Below are positions 33,655 to 43,696 of a DNA stretch of 64,000 nt, one piece after another. Location: contig JAICDB010000011.1 of NCBI GenBank assembly GCA_020063565.1, positions 62,001 to 126,000 on the forward strand. Direction: 5' to 3'. Positions within the stretch are counted from its first letter, which is position 1; each line of letters opens with the position of its first letter. A model generated the notes under the pieces. That model was not told where the DNA came from, made no database searches, and saw nothing but the letters and a program-made list of their open reading frames with translations. Position numbers and translations under genes: made by a program. This stretch comes from Clostridiales bacterium. GTDB taxonomy: Bacteria; Bacillota; DSM-16504; Desulfitibacterales; JAICDB01.

Positions 33655-34239
33655 ATGTCATTGCCAGAGGGGGATAAAGAATATACTTATTCTGATTATT
33701 TATCATGGGATCACGAAGAAAGATGGGAAATTATTGAGGGAATACCTTGCATGAAAGCTGCGCCTTCACGAATTCACCAGGAAATTTTGATGGAATTATC
33801 AAAACAAATAGCAAACTTTTTAACCGGGAAAGGATGCAGAATCTATCCCGCACCATTCTGCGTCAGGCTGCCGGGTGGCAATGATAAAGATGATAAAGAG
33901 ATTAAAAATGTGGTAGAACCGGATATCACAATTGTCTGTGATAGGTCTAAGCTTGATGATAAGGGCTGCAAAGGGGCTCCTGATATGATCATTGAAATAG
34001 TATCACCATCAACAGCAAGAAAAGATAGGATTGAAAAATTTAATCTCTACGAAAAAGCGGGAGTGAAAGAATACTGGCTGATAGAGCCGGACGAAAAAAT
34101 ATTAAGTGTATTTGTTTTACAGAATGATAATAGATATGGTAGACCTGAAATGTATACTGAAGAGGATGAGGTGAAAGTAACCGTTTTACCTGATCTTGTC
34201 ATTGATTTAAATTCAATATTTTCTGCAATATCGGAATAG
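33655..34239 (+). CDS. Uma2 family (DUF820) putative endonuclease
   Basis: 194 residues from the ATG at 33655 (GGAG at eight bases). The PD-(D/E)xK-like core reads EPDITIVCD and DMIIEIVSPSTARKDR followed by KEYWLIEP. These are the typical Uma2 motifs: an Asp, a Glu within IEIVSPST, and a following lysine. The nuclease activity of this family is predicted rather than shown for most members. It stands alone; the genes after it are remnants. Confidence 0.88.
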   Translation: MSLPEGDKEYTYSDYLSWDHEERWEIIEGIPCMKAAPSRIHQEILMELSKQIANFLTGKGCRIYPAPFCVRLPGGNDKDDKEIKNVVEPDITIVCDRSKLDDKGCKGAPDMIIEIVSPSTARKDRIEKFNLYEKAGVKEYWLIEPDEKILSVFVLQNDNRYGRPEMYTEEDEVKVTVLPDLVIDLNSIFSAISE

Positions 34240-34269
34240 AGATATCCTTCGTGAAAGGAGGCTGAAAAC

Positions 34270-34483
34270 ATGGAAATTATTAAAATGGATCAAATTGAAG
34301 GTAAGGTTAATAAAAGAGGGGTAACCGCCAAACAATTAATCAAGCATGAAAATACTACTGTAATGAATCTTGTCTTAAAACCGGGTGATGTAGTTCCCGA
34401 ACACAATGATGTCTTTACGGGCAGACCGGGGAGAAGCATTTAAAGTTCTTAATGTCAAAACACCGAGTTTATCCAATAATTAA
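34270..34483 (+). pseudogene. Broken cupin-domain gene
   Basis: The ATG at 34270 has GAAAGGAGG upstream and opens a cupin-like start (TTVMNLVLKPGDVVPEH, the first cupin strand with its metal-ligand His). After PEH the expected middle barrel is missing and the frame ends at 34443. In the +1 frame the last residues, GEAFKVLNVKTPS, look like a cupin C-terminus and end at 34483. An internal deletion of roughly 50 codons plus a frameshift fits. The surviving 57-residue frame is unlikely to fold as a cupin. Confidence 0.65.
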
Positions 34484-34513
34484 CGACTTTGAAATTATTA
34501 ACTATTAGGTTTC

Positions 34514-34548
34514 AAAAAAGCAGGCTAAGTAGTATAGCCTGCTTTTTC
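34514..34548. terminator. Bidirectional terminator
   Basis: AAAAAGCAGGCTA (34514-34527) pairs with TAGCCTGCTTTTT (34535-34547). A-run and T-run on both sides let it serve both converging genes. Confidence 0.85.
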
Positions 34549-34802
34549 TATGGATGTCCCAGCATATCAATTTGAGGAGCAAGCATGTAAAATGTTTCGA
34601 TGCCTGTTAAAAGCCACTGCTTGAACCCTAGTAAAGCACTGATTGGCAGGAATCCTTCTACAGCTGCCGGTCTGGAAACATAAGGAAGTTGTCCCCCGCT
34701 TTGCACATGTAGAACAAATTGATAGAATCGCCAGCCGATATAAAGTAAAAATACTGTCATGGAAATTTGAATAAAATGTCTAAGTTTGTTTGTTTTAACC
34801 AT
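34548..34802 (-). pseudogene. N-terminal fragment of a NapH-like 4Fe-4S membrane protein
   Basis: 84 residues. KLRHFIQISMTVFLLYIGWRF forms a membrane helix, and SRPAAVEGFLPISALLGFKQWLLTG is the conserved loop found before the cysteine clusters in NapH/CcoG-type ferredoxins. The frame then stops before any Cys motif, where family members continue for 150 or more residues. It is therefore a truncated remnant. The stop lies at the terminator hairpin shared with the cupin remnant. Confidence 0.6.
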
Positions 34803-35013
34803 AATTGCCTCACCCTAGTAATTTAATGTAGTGTATTTTCTTTCTCAAGAATATCCTTGATGAAAGCCGGTGAAAATGATGAATGTCACAAATTAATCAC
34901 AAAGTTATATATATCATCGAACATATTAGCTTGCATTGCTATTATTATTTTAACAGGAATTTTATTTAATTTAACCGCGTTGGCATTCACTTACATAAGA
35001 GGGGGTTTTCTGA

Positions 35014-35216
35014 TGAACATTAGAAATATGACCATTAGTGAGTATTTAGATAGAGTTAATTCCGTAAAACCTTTACCGAGTGCAGGCGCCACTTTAGCCG
35101 TTACCGGAGCATTTGGAGTTTCCCTTTTAGGAATGCGCTTTGCAAAACTGATTAAAAATGTAAGCCCTGCGGAGATTTCTGAAATGGAGGATAACTTTTT
35201 GGAACTTATTACCTAA
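35014..35216 (+). pseudogene. Possible N-terminal fragment of a cyclodeaminase/cyclohydrolase-family protein
   Basis: From the ATG at 35014 (AGAGGGGG upstream) the frame encodes about 67 residues. TISEYLDRVNSVKPLPSAGA with the following LAVTGAFGVSLLGMRFAKL resembles the first helices of FTCD/FchA proteins, which are normally about 200 residues. The rest is absent. An in-frame extension back to 34857 adds a hydrophobic stretch with no family match. The family call is tentative. Confidence 0.4.
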
Positions 35217-35284
35217 AAAAGAAACTAAATTTTTGGGGAAATCTGCCGATAAATATGATAAAGAATAAAAGAGCAGGTGATGGC

Positions 35285-38200
35285 ATGTTTCTCCGAAAAA
35301 TAGCATTAATATGTGCGCTTATTTTTACTATAGTGTTACTTACAGCAGGCGCTGCAACGGCAAATATTATTGTTGAGACCAAATATTCAGTTACAAATCC
35401 CGATGAGAAATGGCATATTTCGGAAGCCAGGCTCCATACAATACTCCCCAGTGAAGATGATAAAGAATATTGTAAAATTATAGAGGATGATAACAAGAAA
35501 CAAATAAAATTTAATAAAAAGCCTGCCAAATATTTAACGGATGCTAAAGGCAACCAGTTTGTGCTAAAGGCAACCAGTTTGCCACATATTATTATCCATA
35601 TATTGCGGCAGGGCACACTAAAGATTTTAAGGTAGCTGCTCTATATGAAGAACCGGTGAAAATTCCTCAAGAACTTGCAGAAAAGAGTTATTTAGACAAT
35701 AAGCTTTATGATATTTCCTATTCCCTGGAACAGGTCGAAGAAAATGTTTACCTTCAGCCAAGTAATAAAATTGAAAGTGATTCTTCCGATATCCAAAATA
35801 CGGCGCTATACTTAGTCGAAGATGTGGCGGGAATTGACCCGGATAACTATAACCATGATAAAGCATATGAGATAGTAAAGGCTATTTTTGAGTATGTTTC
35901 AGCTTATAAAATTTCTGATGGTAACTATGAAAATTATGACAGCCCGAAAGCAAATCAAGGTGCATTAAGTGCCTGGGAAGTTATAAATAACAATACCGGT
36001 GATTACATAGTGTGTGAAGATTATGCATCCCTGATGGTAGCATTGTTGAGGTCTTTACAGGAAGAGGGAATTTATATTCCGGCAAGAACTGTATCCGGTT
36101 TTAAAATACCTGAATATAAAATGCCTGATGTTCCCGGTGAGTCCCTGGATCCTGAAGAAATGGAAAAATACCGCCATATGTGGGTTGAATATCTGGTTGA
36201 TGTTGATTCTGACGGTGACGGAATTATAGATGAAGAGAAAAAATGGCTTGTGGCAGACCCAACTCCTTCCTATATTAATAATGGTACACAATTTGAGGAC
36301 AACCTTTATTTCGCTGATACGGATGCTTATTATATCCACGATAGCTATGATGCCACAGATCCTGCCAACCTCTTCTATAGAGGATATACAAAGCTTACAG
36401 AGGGTGAGGATTTTAAATATGAATATACGTTAAAATATAGCGATGCCAGTTCGTTGGACAATATTCCGGCCAGCGAGGTTGAAAATAGAGAATATGAAGA
36501 CTTTGTTTACAAACCTAGTATTGATTTAAATCTCTTAAACGGTTCTTCAGGCAATGATTCAGATACGATCTATCTGAAACCGGACCAAATTGGATTTTTA
36601 ACTATAAATTTAAGAAAAAGCAGCTTTGATAAAATGGATTCATTAAAATGGGTTTCTACTGACCCTACCGTTGTGAGAATAGATAATAATTACCTTGTTC
36701 CTGCAATAAATGACGGTAGTGCGGAAATCTATGCAGTGATAAACGGCGTCAAATCACAGGTTAAAAGGGTTGAAATTACTCCAGATGCTGAAATAGTGGA
36801 CCAGTTGAATCGAGTCATTACCAAATTGGAGCAGGTTACCCTCTATCCGGGCCGAAAATTTGAACTACCAACCCTCAAATCTGCAGAAATTTCAGGTGGA
36901 GACGGTCCGTCTTTAAGATGGTGGGTTGAAACTGGAGACGAAGGTATAGTAAGAATTTCCGATAATGAGCTGGAAGCCTTACAGGAAGGTTTTGCTACTA
37001 TTTACGCAGAGCTTAATGGTGTCAAGAAAAGTGTAGACGTGAGGGTTCTTGCTGAGGCAAGGGTAGCGGAGGTAGTTATAAATCACCTAGGCAGTGATCA
37101 GTTTCTGGTTGGCAAGCCCAGTCGTATTCAGGTTGTTGTCTATGTTTGGGGAAATGATGGAGATAAAACTCCCATTGCAAATCTTCCTGTCGAATTAGAG
37201 GCTGAAAATCCAGAAGTTGTAGAAATAAATGTGATTGATGAGGAAAAGAGAATTTATGAAGTTACGCCGCTCCAGTTCCAAACAACAAATTTAATAGCAA
37301 ATGCCAGAGGAATAGAAGGTACCATGGAGGTTGATCCCAAGGAAATAGAAAACCTGCGGATTGAAGAGTTGGACAAGCAGCAGCTTAAAATTAATGAAGA
37401 AGCAACCTTTACAGTAGTAACAGATGACAGCGATTATAAGGATATTATAGAAAATATTCCTTTAGAATGGATCTACGACACAGAGGTTATCTCTGTTGAA
37501 GGAGAAGAGGGTTCATTTAAATTAGTTGCCCAAGGGCCGGGAACTACGACATTACAGGCCCGGGCAGGAAATACCCGCAGTTATCCCGTTACAATTGCTG
37601 TAGAATTACCTGATTTGAAAAGCTTAGAAATAGAGCTGGACGATGAAAGGATCAAATTAGGTGAGACAATTACTATGACAATAGTAGCTAAAGACGAAAA
37701 CGGCGAGGAATATGATCTCACAAACCAAGTGGTAACAATTAGCTCCCAATATGAGGATATTGTCGAAATAATTCCTACAGAGGATAACGCAGTATATGAG
37801 ATTACGGGACTTAAGGAAGGCTCGACAAGAATAACGGCTAAAGCCGGCGGTTTAACTACAGAACCCAAGCAGGTAGAAGTTTATAAACCAAGGCCTGTGG
37901 AACTAAAGATGATAATTCCTGCTGATGAATTGGTAATAGGAGAAATAATGGAGGTTTCTCTGGAAGCAAAAGATCAGGACGGAGACGATTTTGACTTGGC
38001 AAAGAGCAGTATTGATCTGGTTCTTTCCAGAGACGATATTGTTGATGTAAGCAACGACGGTTTTAAACAGATATTTATAGAAGGAAAGAAAATAGGCGCT
38101 TTTGCAATGTATGCCGATGTTCAGGGCGTACAAAGTAATACTGAAAATATAGCAGTTATACCTGCAGATACAAAAATAACAAAAATTGAAGATGAAGATA

Positions 38201-39378
38201 ACAACAATCTCCTTAACCGGGCTGAAGAAGATAGAACAATTATGTTGGGGCAGGAAATTGATATTTATGCAAGCGCCTATGATAAAGATGAAGATAAGCT
38301 TGACTTAACTAATTTAACTGCAGGAATTGAGTGGAAAGTAGAAGACCCGGATGTACTGGAAATCAAACAAGAAAAAATAGATGATACAGGAGAAGATAGT
38401 ATAATTTCTTTGAAAGCGGTCGGTATAGGTGAGACATATGTTTCTGCTTCAATACTTGGTGTAAAGAGTGCCAGAGTAAAGGTGCAGGTTGTACCGGAAT
38501 TAAAGTATACAGTTGAGAAATTTAAAATAAATTTCGGCCTTAGTAAGCTTTTTATGAATGTAGGAGATAAAGTAAGAATTTCGCCATATGATAACCAGGA
38601 AACGGTTTCCGGACAAATTTTTAACCCGGATGAAAGTGTGGTAGAAGTAAAGGATGCTGGTCATGGCGCAATTATCGAAGCAGTTGGGCAGGGTTCAGTG
38701 GAACTATACTGGAAAGATCTTGATGGTAATTATACAAGCGATAAGCTGGTAGTTATTGTGGGAGACCCTGATAACAAGGTATTTGTTGGAGAGTTGATGT
38801 ATGACATTAGAGAAAAATCAATGCTTCCATCTATTCCAAAAGAGCCTCAAGAAGTGGTATTTAAAGACGCTAAGAATCACTGGGCAAAGGATGATATTGC
38901 ACTTGCCTACCAATTGGGTATTGTAGGCGGTTATGAAGGAAATATTTTCAAGCCAAATAAACCGATAACCAGGGCAGAATTTGCAACTATCTTCGCCAAT
39001 GCCCTGGGACTTGAAGTAAAAGAAACTTCAACTTCCTTTAGGGATTTAGAAGGACACTGGAGTAAAAACAAGGTAGAGGCATTGCGTGAACTGGGGATTA
39101 TTGGAGGATACAGTGATGGTACCTTTAAACCGGACAAAGAAATTACCAGGGCAGAAGTTGCGGCAATTATAGCCAAGTCACTGGCGGCTCACTCATCTGC
39201 TGAAAATTGGTTTAACGATATAGACAGTACAAATTGGGCTGCATCATACATTAATAAAGTTGCCGGGTTAGGATTGGTCAATGGTGTAGGCGATGGAAAA
39301 TTTGCTCCCAATAAGAACACAACTAGGGCGGAGGCAATTACACTTATAATGAGGATGTTGAGGGGTTTAAGCAGGTAG
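35285..39378 (+). pseudogene. Large SLH-domain surface protein, frame broken by a 20-bp tandem duplication
   Basis: The ATG at 35285 starts a signal peptide (about 1-26). The frame runs to a perfect 20-bp tandem repeat (35542-35561/35562-35581). Removing one unit joins it to the long downstream frame that runs through to 39378 (first start codon there at 35656). The restored protein is about 1,357 residues. In order it has a transglutaminase-like domain (CEDYASLMVALLR, HMWVEYLVDVD and WLVADP supply the Cys-His-Asp triad), several Ig-like (Big2-type) repeats, and three C-terminal SLH domains that bind cell-wall polymer. It would be a wall-bound exported protein. As written the N-terminal signal peptide is disconnected from the rest. 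Confidence 0.85.
35542..35581 (+). repeat. Perfect 20-bp tandem duplication
   Basis: Two exact adjacent copies of TGCTAAAGGCAACCAGTTTG. A length of 20 is not a multiple of three, so the duplication shifts the SLH-protein frame. Loss of one copy by slippage would restore it. Confidence 0.95.
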
Positions 39379-39389
39379 AGAGCGGACTA

Positions 39390-39418
39390 AAAAAGGCAGC
39401 ATTTCTTGCTGCCTTTTC
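39390..39418 (+). terminator. Terminator after the SLH gene
   Basis: AAAAGGCAGC (39391-39400) pairs with GCTGCCTTTT (39408-39417). Confidence 0.85.
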
Positions 39419-39445
39419 AGCTTTCTACTATCAGAACGTATAATT

Positions 39446-39504
39446 CTGGGGAAGTATAAATTCAACCTAGGCTTCCGACTGCGTCAAAGACTTGGCGCAA
39501 GCCA
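39446..39504 (+). repeat. Dispersed 59-bp repeat, copy B
   Basis: An ungapped match to 5392-5450, differing at seven positions by hand alignment. The TGGC-GCAA-GCCA hairpin is kept. It lies between the SLH gene terminator and the sulfur-transport operon. Confidence 0.7.
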
Positions 39505-39630
39505 GAGGTTAAAAAAGATATCATAATTTACAATTTATTTTTAAAAAATACTAAAGGTTTTTAAAGAATTTATATAGTATAATATAATTAAATGGCCATA
39601 AAATTAATCTTTAGCTGGTGGGGGAATTAT

Positions 39631-40287
39631 ATGTCTGAAGCCATAATGGCAGCAAAAAAAGAGGCTAAAAGACGTAAGAAAAAAAATCAGGCTCCCTGGG
39701 GATTAGTTGTTCTAATTTTTGCAATTATTGTAGCTTTACTGTTTCTACCGCAAAAAAATTTAGCATTTAGTTGGGTTATAGGTCTATCGTTTGGTTTTGT
39801 GCTGCAAAGAGCCAGCTTGTGCTTCTTATCCGGCTTTAGTGAGTTAATTATTACGGGCAATACTTCTTTAGTAAGGGCCATTATCATTGCAATATTTATA
39901 GGAAGTATAGGATTTGCATTTTTGCAATATACCACCCTGACACAGACCTCTGTTTTGATAGGTTATGTTGGACCTGTGGGAGTGCATACTGTTGTTGGTG
40001 CACTACTTTTTGGTCTAGGAATGGTTATTGCCGGTGCTTGCTCTTCAGGTACAATTATGAGAATAGGCGAAGGCTTTTTATTGCAGATAGTGGTACTAAT
40101 AGGTTTTATGATAGGTGCCTTTTGGGGCGCCAGGGATTATGGCTGGTGGCATGACAAGTTTATAGCCGGGGCGCCGGCAATCCATTTGCCTCAAGTAATG
40201 GGTTGGCCACTGGCTATTTTTATTCAACTAGCGGTTTTGATTTTTATCTACTTCGCTTTGTTAAAATATGAAGAAAAAAGATTTTAG
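39631..40287 (+). CDS. YeeE/YedE family sulfur transporter, first half
   Basis: 218 residues from the ATG at 39631 (GGTGGGGG upstream). A basic N-terminus (KKEAKRRKKKNQ) precedes about five membrane helices. FGFVLQRASLCFLSGF contains the conserved Cys of the first YeeE repeat, and GMVIAGACSSGTIMRIGEG is the second conserved Cys motif. The family (TsuA) imports thiosulfate or related sulfur species. Here the two repeats are in separate genes flanking tusA. Confidence 0.88.
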   Translation: MSEAIMAAKKEAKRRKKKNQAPWGLVVLIFAIIVALLFLPQKNLAFSWVIGLSFGFVLQRASLCFLSGFSELIITGNTSLVRAIIIAIFIGSIGFAFLQYTTLTQTSVLIGYVGPVGVHTVVGALLFGLGMVIAGACSSGTIMRIGEGFLLQIVVLIGFMIGAFWGARDYGWWHDKFIAGAPAIHLPQVMGWPLAIFIQLAVLIFIYFALLKYEEKRF

Positions 40288-40315
40288 TAATGCTTTCTTT
40301 TCTGGGGGGATTTTG

Positions 40316-40540
40316 ATGGCAGTACAAAGGCTAAACTGTGTGGGCGAGGTTTGTCCTAAGCCTGTCATATCTACTTTAAAAAAAATGAAGTCGCTGGCAG
40401 TTGGGGACGTTCTGGTTGTTGAAACCGATAATATAGCATCTGTAAAAAATGTTTCTGAGTGGGCTAAAAAAAAGGGCTTACCCGTCCAGACAGAGGAAAT
40501 AGCCCCGGGGGAGTGGGAAGTTTACATTGAAAAAAAATAA
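40316..40540 (+). CDS. tusA: TusA-like sulfur carrier protein
   Basis: 74 residues from the ATG at 40316 (GGGGGGAT upstream). The VGEVCPKPV motif holds the persulfide-carrying cysteine (Cys12 by this start). The protein is soluble and accepts sulfur delivered by the flanking YedE-type transporters. Its stop overlaps the start of the second transporter gene. The genes form one operon. Confidence 0.93.
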   Translation: MAVQRLNCVGEVCPKPVISTLKKMKSLAVGDVLVVETDNIASVKNVSEWAKKKGLPVQTEEIAPGEWEVYIEKK

Positions 40541-41060
40541 ATTATATTCATATGGTACTGTTTTTGGTAAAGTCTGGCCATACTGGTTAGGCGGAATTTT
40601 ACTGGGGATTATTAATATTTTCAGTTTGGCATTTACTGGAAAACCCCTAAGAATAACAAGTGGCTTTTTATACTGGGCAGTAGGAATATATGAATTTTTT
40701 GGAGGAAAGGTTGCGGACTGGTACTATTTTCAAGATGTCTATCATAAACCGGTTCTCCAGAAAAGCTTTTTCATAAATGATACATCTCTACTGGTTATTG
40801 GCGCTGTTACAGGTGCGCTTTTATCTGTATTTTTAGCCTCCAGTTTTAAAGTGAGAAAAATTAAAAACCCTAAGCAGCTCATCTTTGCACTTATTGGCGG
40901 AATAATAATGGGCTATGGTACCAGAATAGCCATGGGTTGTAATATAGGAGCATTTTTAAGTGGTATTTCCTCATTTTCTGCTCACGGATGGGTTTTTGGA
41001 CTATTTATGCTGGTTGGGGTCTGGCTTGGAGTGCAAATTATCAATAAATACCAAATTTAA
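40527..41060 (+). CDS. YeeE/YedE family sulfur transporter, second half
   Basis: 177 residues from a TTG inside the end of tusA (14-base overlap). About four membrane helices; GGIIMGYGTRIAMGCNIGAFLSG contains the conserved Gly-Cys motif of the second YeeE repeat. With the gene at 39631 it probably forms a two-part transporter. No other start with a good ribosome-binding site is seen. A terminator follows directly. Confidence 0.87.
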   Translation: MKKNKLYSYGTVFGKVWPYWLGGILLGIINIFSLAFTGKPLRITSGFLYWAVGIYEFFGGKVADWYYFQDVYHKPVLQKSFFINDTSLLVIGAVTGALLSVFLASSFKVRKIKNPKQLIFALIGGIIMGYGTRIAMGCNIGAFLSGISSFSAHGWVFGLFMLVGVWLGVQIINKYQI

Positions 41061-41095
41061 AGCTACTAACCGCAAGAACGGCAGTAGCTTTTTTT
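41060..41095 (+). terminator. Terminator after the sulfur-transport operon
   Basis: AAGCTACT (41060-41067) pairs with AGTAGCTT (41083-41090), followed by T7. Confidence 0.88.
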
Positions 41096-41102
41096 AAAAG
41101 AG

Positions 41103-41118
41103 GATGTTCGAACACTCA
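41103..41118 (-). repeat. Collapsed remnant of the 144-bp MITE-like element
   Basis: On the minus strand it reads TGAGTGTTCGAACATC: the left outer edge of the element (TGAGTGTTCGAA) fused to its right outer edge (TTCGAACATC). The whole interior is lost, as if recombination or excision occurred across the TTCGAA shared by both termini. Confidence 0.5.
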
Positions 41119-41120
41119 TT

Positions 41121-42038
41121 TTAACAGAAGCCTCTTTTATGTGAGTTTAGAAAGTCTAAAAATTCTTTTTCATGGGGTCTCAGTTTTGTATCTTTAAGAT
41201 AAGCTACATAATAATGAGATGTAAAATCTACATCCTGTACTTCTATTGCCTTAAGATGTCCTATCCGCAGCTCCTTTTTAACAGTATATTCGGGTACAAA
41301 TGAAAGGCCTTGTCCTGCCGTTACACTGGATTTTATTGCTTCGGGAGTATTTAGTTCAACAGCTATATTAAACTCATCAAGGCTGGTACCGTGCTCGCTT
41401 AATGTTTCCTCTATATAACATCTTGTTCCGGAACCTTCTTCCCTCATTATCAATGGTAATTCTTTCAATTCTTCCAATGTTATACTATTGGATTCCCCTG
41501 CACTTAATCTCTCCCAGAACTGTGGTTGAACAACAAGCAACAATTTATCCCGCATAATTTCCATGTATTCCATCTCATCGCCTGGAGGCTTTCCTTGGAT
41601 GATTCCAATTCTTACAGTATGGTTTATCAGCTTTGTAATAACACCCGGGGTATTGGAGATTTCCACATGTACTGATATGTCAGGATTTTTATCTTTAAAT
41701 AAAAAGAGACTGCAAGGCAAAGCATAATCGCCGACAGTTGTACAAGCTCCCAACAGTAGTTGTTGATTCTTGTGAATATTTTTTATATCCCTTTGAATGT
41801 TTTCTTTAAGGGAGAGAATTGTTTTAGCATAATCATAGAGAACTTCACCCGCTTCAGTGAGCTGGACACCTTTAGTACTTCTAATTAACAATTCTGAATC
41901 CAGTTCCTTTTCCAGGGCCTGGAGTTGCATACTGAGCGCCGGTTGAGACAGGTGGAGCTGCTTTGCCGCTTTAGATATGCTATTTGCCATAACAGTAACA
42001 TAAAAAGCTTTTAAATGTTCTAAGTTCACGGGCGCCAC
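41121..42038 (-). CDS. LysR-family transcriptional regulator
   Basis: 305 residues from a GTG. The N-terminal winged HTH (residues about 5-63; ISKAAKQLHLSQPALSMQLQ) precedes a periplasmic-binding-protein-like effector domain (about 90-300). It belongs to the CysB/CysL-like part of the family. It lies between the sulfur-transport operon and divergent glsA; either could be a target. The effector is unknown. A dyad search in the 154-bp divergent region gave nothing beyond AT-rich LysR-like boxes. Confidence 0.88.
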   Translation of the reverse strand: MAPVNLEHLKAFYVTVMANSISKAAKQLHLSQPALSMQLQALEKELDSELLIRSTKGVQLTEAGEVLYDYAKTILSLKENIQRDIKNIHKNQQLLLGACTTVGDYALPCSLFLFKDKNPDISVHVEISNTPGVITKLINHTVRIGIIQGKPPGDEMEYMEIMRDKLLLVVQPQFWERLSAGESNSITLEELKELPLIMREEGSGTRCYIEETLSEHGTSLDEFNIAVELNTPEAIKSSVTAGQGLSFVPEYTVKKELRIGHLKAIEVQDVDFTSHYYVAYLKDTKLRPHEKEFLDFLNSHKRGFC

Positions 42039-42192
42039 CTCTTATTTAAATATTTAATTCCATTCATATTAATTAATATTAGTATATCATAAATTATAGC
42101 ATAATTGTTTTCCTATAATTTCAGAGGAAAATTTTTAGCATTTTAGGGAAAAGTATTATTGTAGAATTAAAAGAGCGTTGAGGAGGTATTTT

Positions 42193-43134
42193 ATGCCTTT
42201 ACCTGACTTTGAAATAAGTAGTCAGCATCTTCAATCCTGGATAGAAGAATGCTTCTCTTTTGCTAGAAGAGGAGAAGTTGCTTCTTATATACCTGCCCTC
42301 CGATCGGTTCCTAAAGGAATACTCGGAGTGGCTATATGTGATTTAAATGGTGAAATTGTAGAAGCCGGCGATAGCGACTACAATTTTACCTTGCAAAGTA
42401 TCTCAAAAGTTATGACTCTTCTTTTAGCCCTGGAAGACCATGGCCCTTATGCCGTTTTTAAAAGAGTGGGTATGGAACCAACCGGTGACCCATTTAATTC
42501 AATTGTTAAACTTGAAACATTAAAGCCTTCTAAGCCCCTCAATCCCATGATAAATGCAGGCGCCATTGCAGTTTGTGACCTTGTAAACGGTAGAACTGCA
42601 GATGAAAAATTTCAAAGAATAGTCGACTTTGTCAAAAGACTGGCTAATACGTCTGAGATAATCCTTGACAGTGATGTCTATAATTCTGAAATGGATACCG
42701 GGCATAGAAACAGGGCGCTTGCATATTTTTTAAAGGATGTTGATGTTATCAGAGGGGATGTGGAAGATACTCTGGAGATCTATTACAGGCAGTGTGCTTT
42801 AAAGGTAACTTGCCGAGATCTGGCTTTTATAGGAGCGGCGCTTGCAAATGATGGTCAAGTTCCCGGAAACGGTGAGCAAATAGTTAAACCTGAATACTGC
42901 AGGATAGCAAAAGCATTTATGGTAACTTGCGGTCTTTATGACGGTTCGGGAGAGTTTGCAATTAAAGTGGGAATACCTGCTAAAAGCGGTGTATCGGGAG
43001 GTATTTTGGCTTCTGTTCCCCATGAATTTGGAATTGGAGTAATCGGCCCTGCATTAGATGATAAGGGAAACAGTATTGCAGGTGTAAAATTACTGGAAAG
43101 AATCTCAAATCACTGGAATTTATCTATTTTTTAA
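42193..43134 (+). CDS. glsA: Glutaminase
   Basis: 313 residues from the ATG at 42193 (GAGGAGGT upstream). Serine-dependent beta-lactamase-like fold: the catalytic Ser69-x-x-Lys72 lies in LQSISKVM; NPMINAGAIA and AKSGVSGGI are further signatures. It hydrolyses glutamine to glutamate and ammonia. It is transcribed divergently from the LysR gene. A terminator overlaps the stop codon. Confidence 0.95.
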   Translation: MPLPDFEISSQHLQSWIEECFSFARRGEVASYIPALRSVPKGILGVAICDLNGEIVEAGDSDYNFTLQSISKVMTLLLALEDHGPYAVFKRVGMEPTGDPFNSIVKLETLKPSKPLNPMINAGAIAVCDLVNGRTADEKFQRIVDFVKRLANTSEIILDSDVYNSEMDTGHRNRALAYFLKDVDVIRGDVEDTLEIYYRQCALKVTCRDLAFIGAALANDGQVPGNGEQIVKPEYCRIAKAFMVTCGLYDGSGEFAIKVGIPAKSGVSGGILASVPHEFGIGVIGPALDDKGNSIAGVKLLERISNHWNLSIF

Positions 43135-43162
43135 AACCCTTCCCTATTAGAAGGGTTTTATA
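43133..43162 (+). terminator. Terminator after glsA
   Basis: AAAACCCTT (43133-43141) pairs with AAGGGTTTT (43151-43159). Confidence 0.85.
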
Positions 43163-43201
43163 GTATTATAATGTTACCAATAAAATGGGCAGGTGGCTGT
43201 T

Positions 43202-43570
43202 GTGAGTTCAAGAAATGACGTATGTGAGGAGTTTTGTGTTACAAGTGGTAGAACAAGGGAATTAAAGGAAAATATTCCGCGGCAAACTGTAGAGATGGCA
43301 TCCTTATTTAAAGTTTTAGGAGATGAAACAAGGGCCAAGATACTTTACCTTTTAACCCTTGAAAAAGAGTTGTGTGTTTGTGACATAGCTGAAATTCTGG
43401 ACAGTTCACTTTCCAATATATCCCATCACTTGCGCCTTTTACGGGCCCACAGGCTTGTTAAATATCGCAAAGCAGGTAAAAATGTTTTCTATTCCCTTGA
43501 TGATATCCATGTAGTTAATATGATCAAGGAAGGATTTGAACATGCTTCCCATATCATAAATGAAGAATAA
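43202..43570 (+). CDS. cadC: CadC-type ArsR-family metal-responsive repressor
   Basis: 122 residues from a GTG at 43202, with AGGTGG five bases upstream. With this start the cysteines fall at Cys8, Cys12, Cys58 and Cys60. This is the CadC pattern (Cys7, Cys11, Cys58 and Cys60 in the staphylococcal protein), including ELCVCD in the alpha-4 helix. The DNA-binding helix is SSLSNISHHLRLLRAH. Such proteins release DNA on binding Cd, Pb or Zn. No metal gene is adjacent; the likely target is the P-type ATPase gene at 9130, which has a matching operator. Confidence 0.9.
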   Translation: MSSRNDVCEEFCVTSGRTRELKENIPRQTVEMASLFKVLGDETRAKILYLLTLEKELCVCDIAEILDSSLSNISHHLRLLRAHRLVKYRKAGKNVFYSLDDIHVVNMIKEGFEHASHIINEE

Positions 43571-43696
43571 ACCCCTCTAACGATACATAAAACTACATAC
43601 TTTTATTGCATAATGAGGACTATAACTTTTTTTCTATAATTTTCTAGCTTTCTAACAATTATATGATATAATTACTCTTGAAAGGAGCAGTGAAAA

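Noticed and set aside
34857-35013. Extension of the cyclodeaminase-like fragment back to 34857
   Set aside because: The added 52 residues form an unrelated hydrophobic stretch, and a better ribosome-binding site precedes the ATG at 35014.
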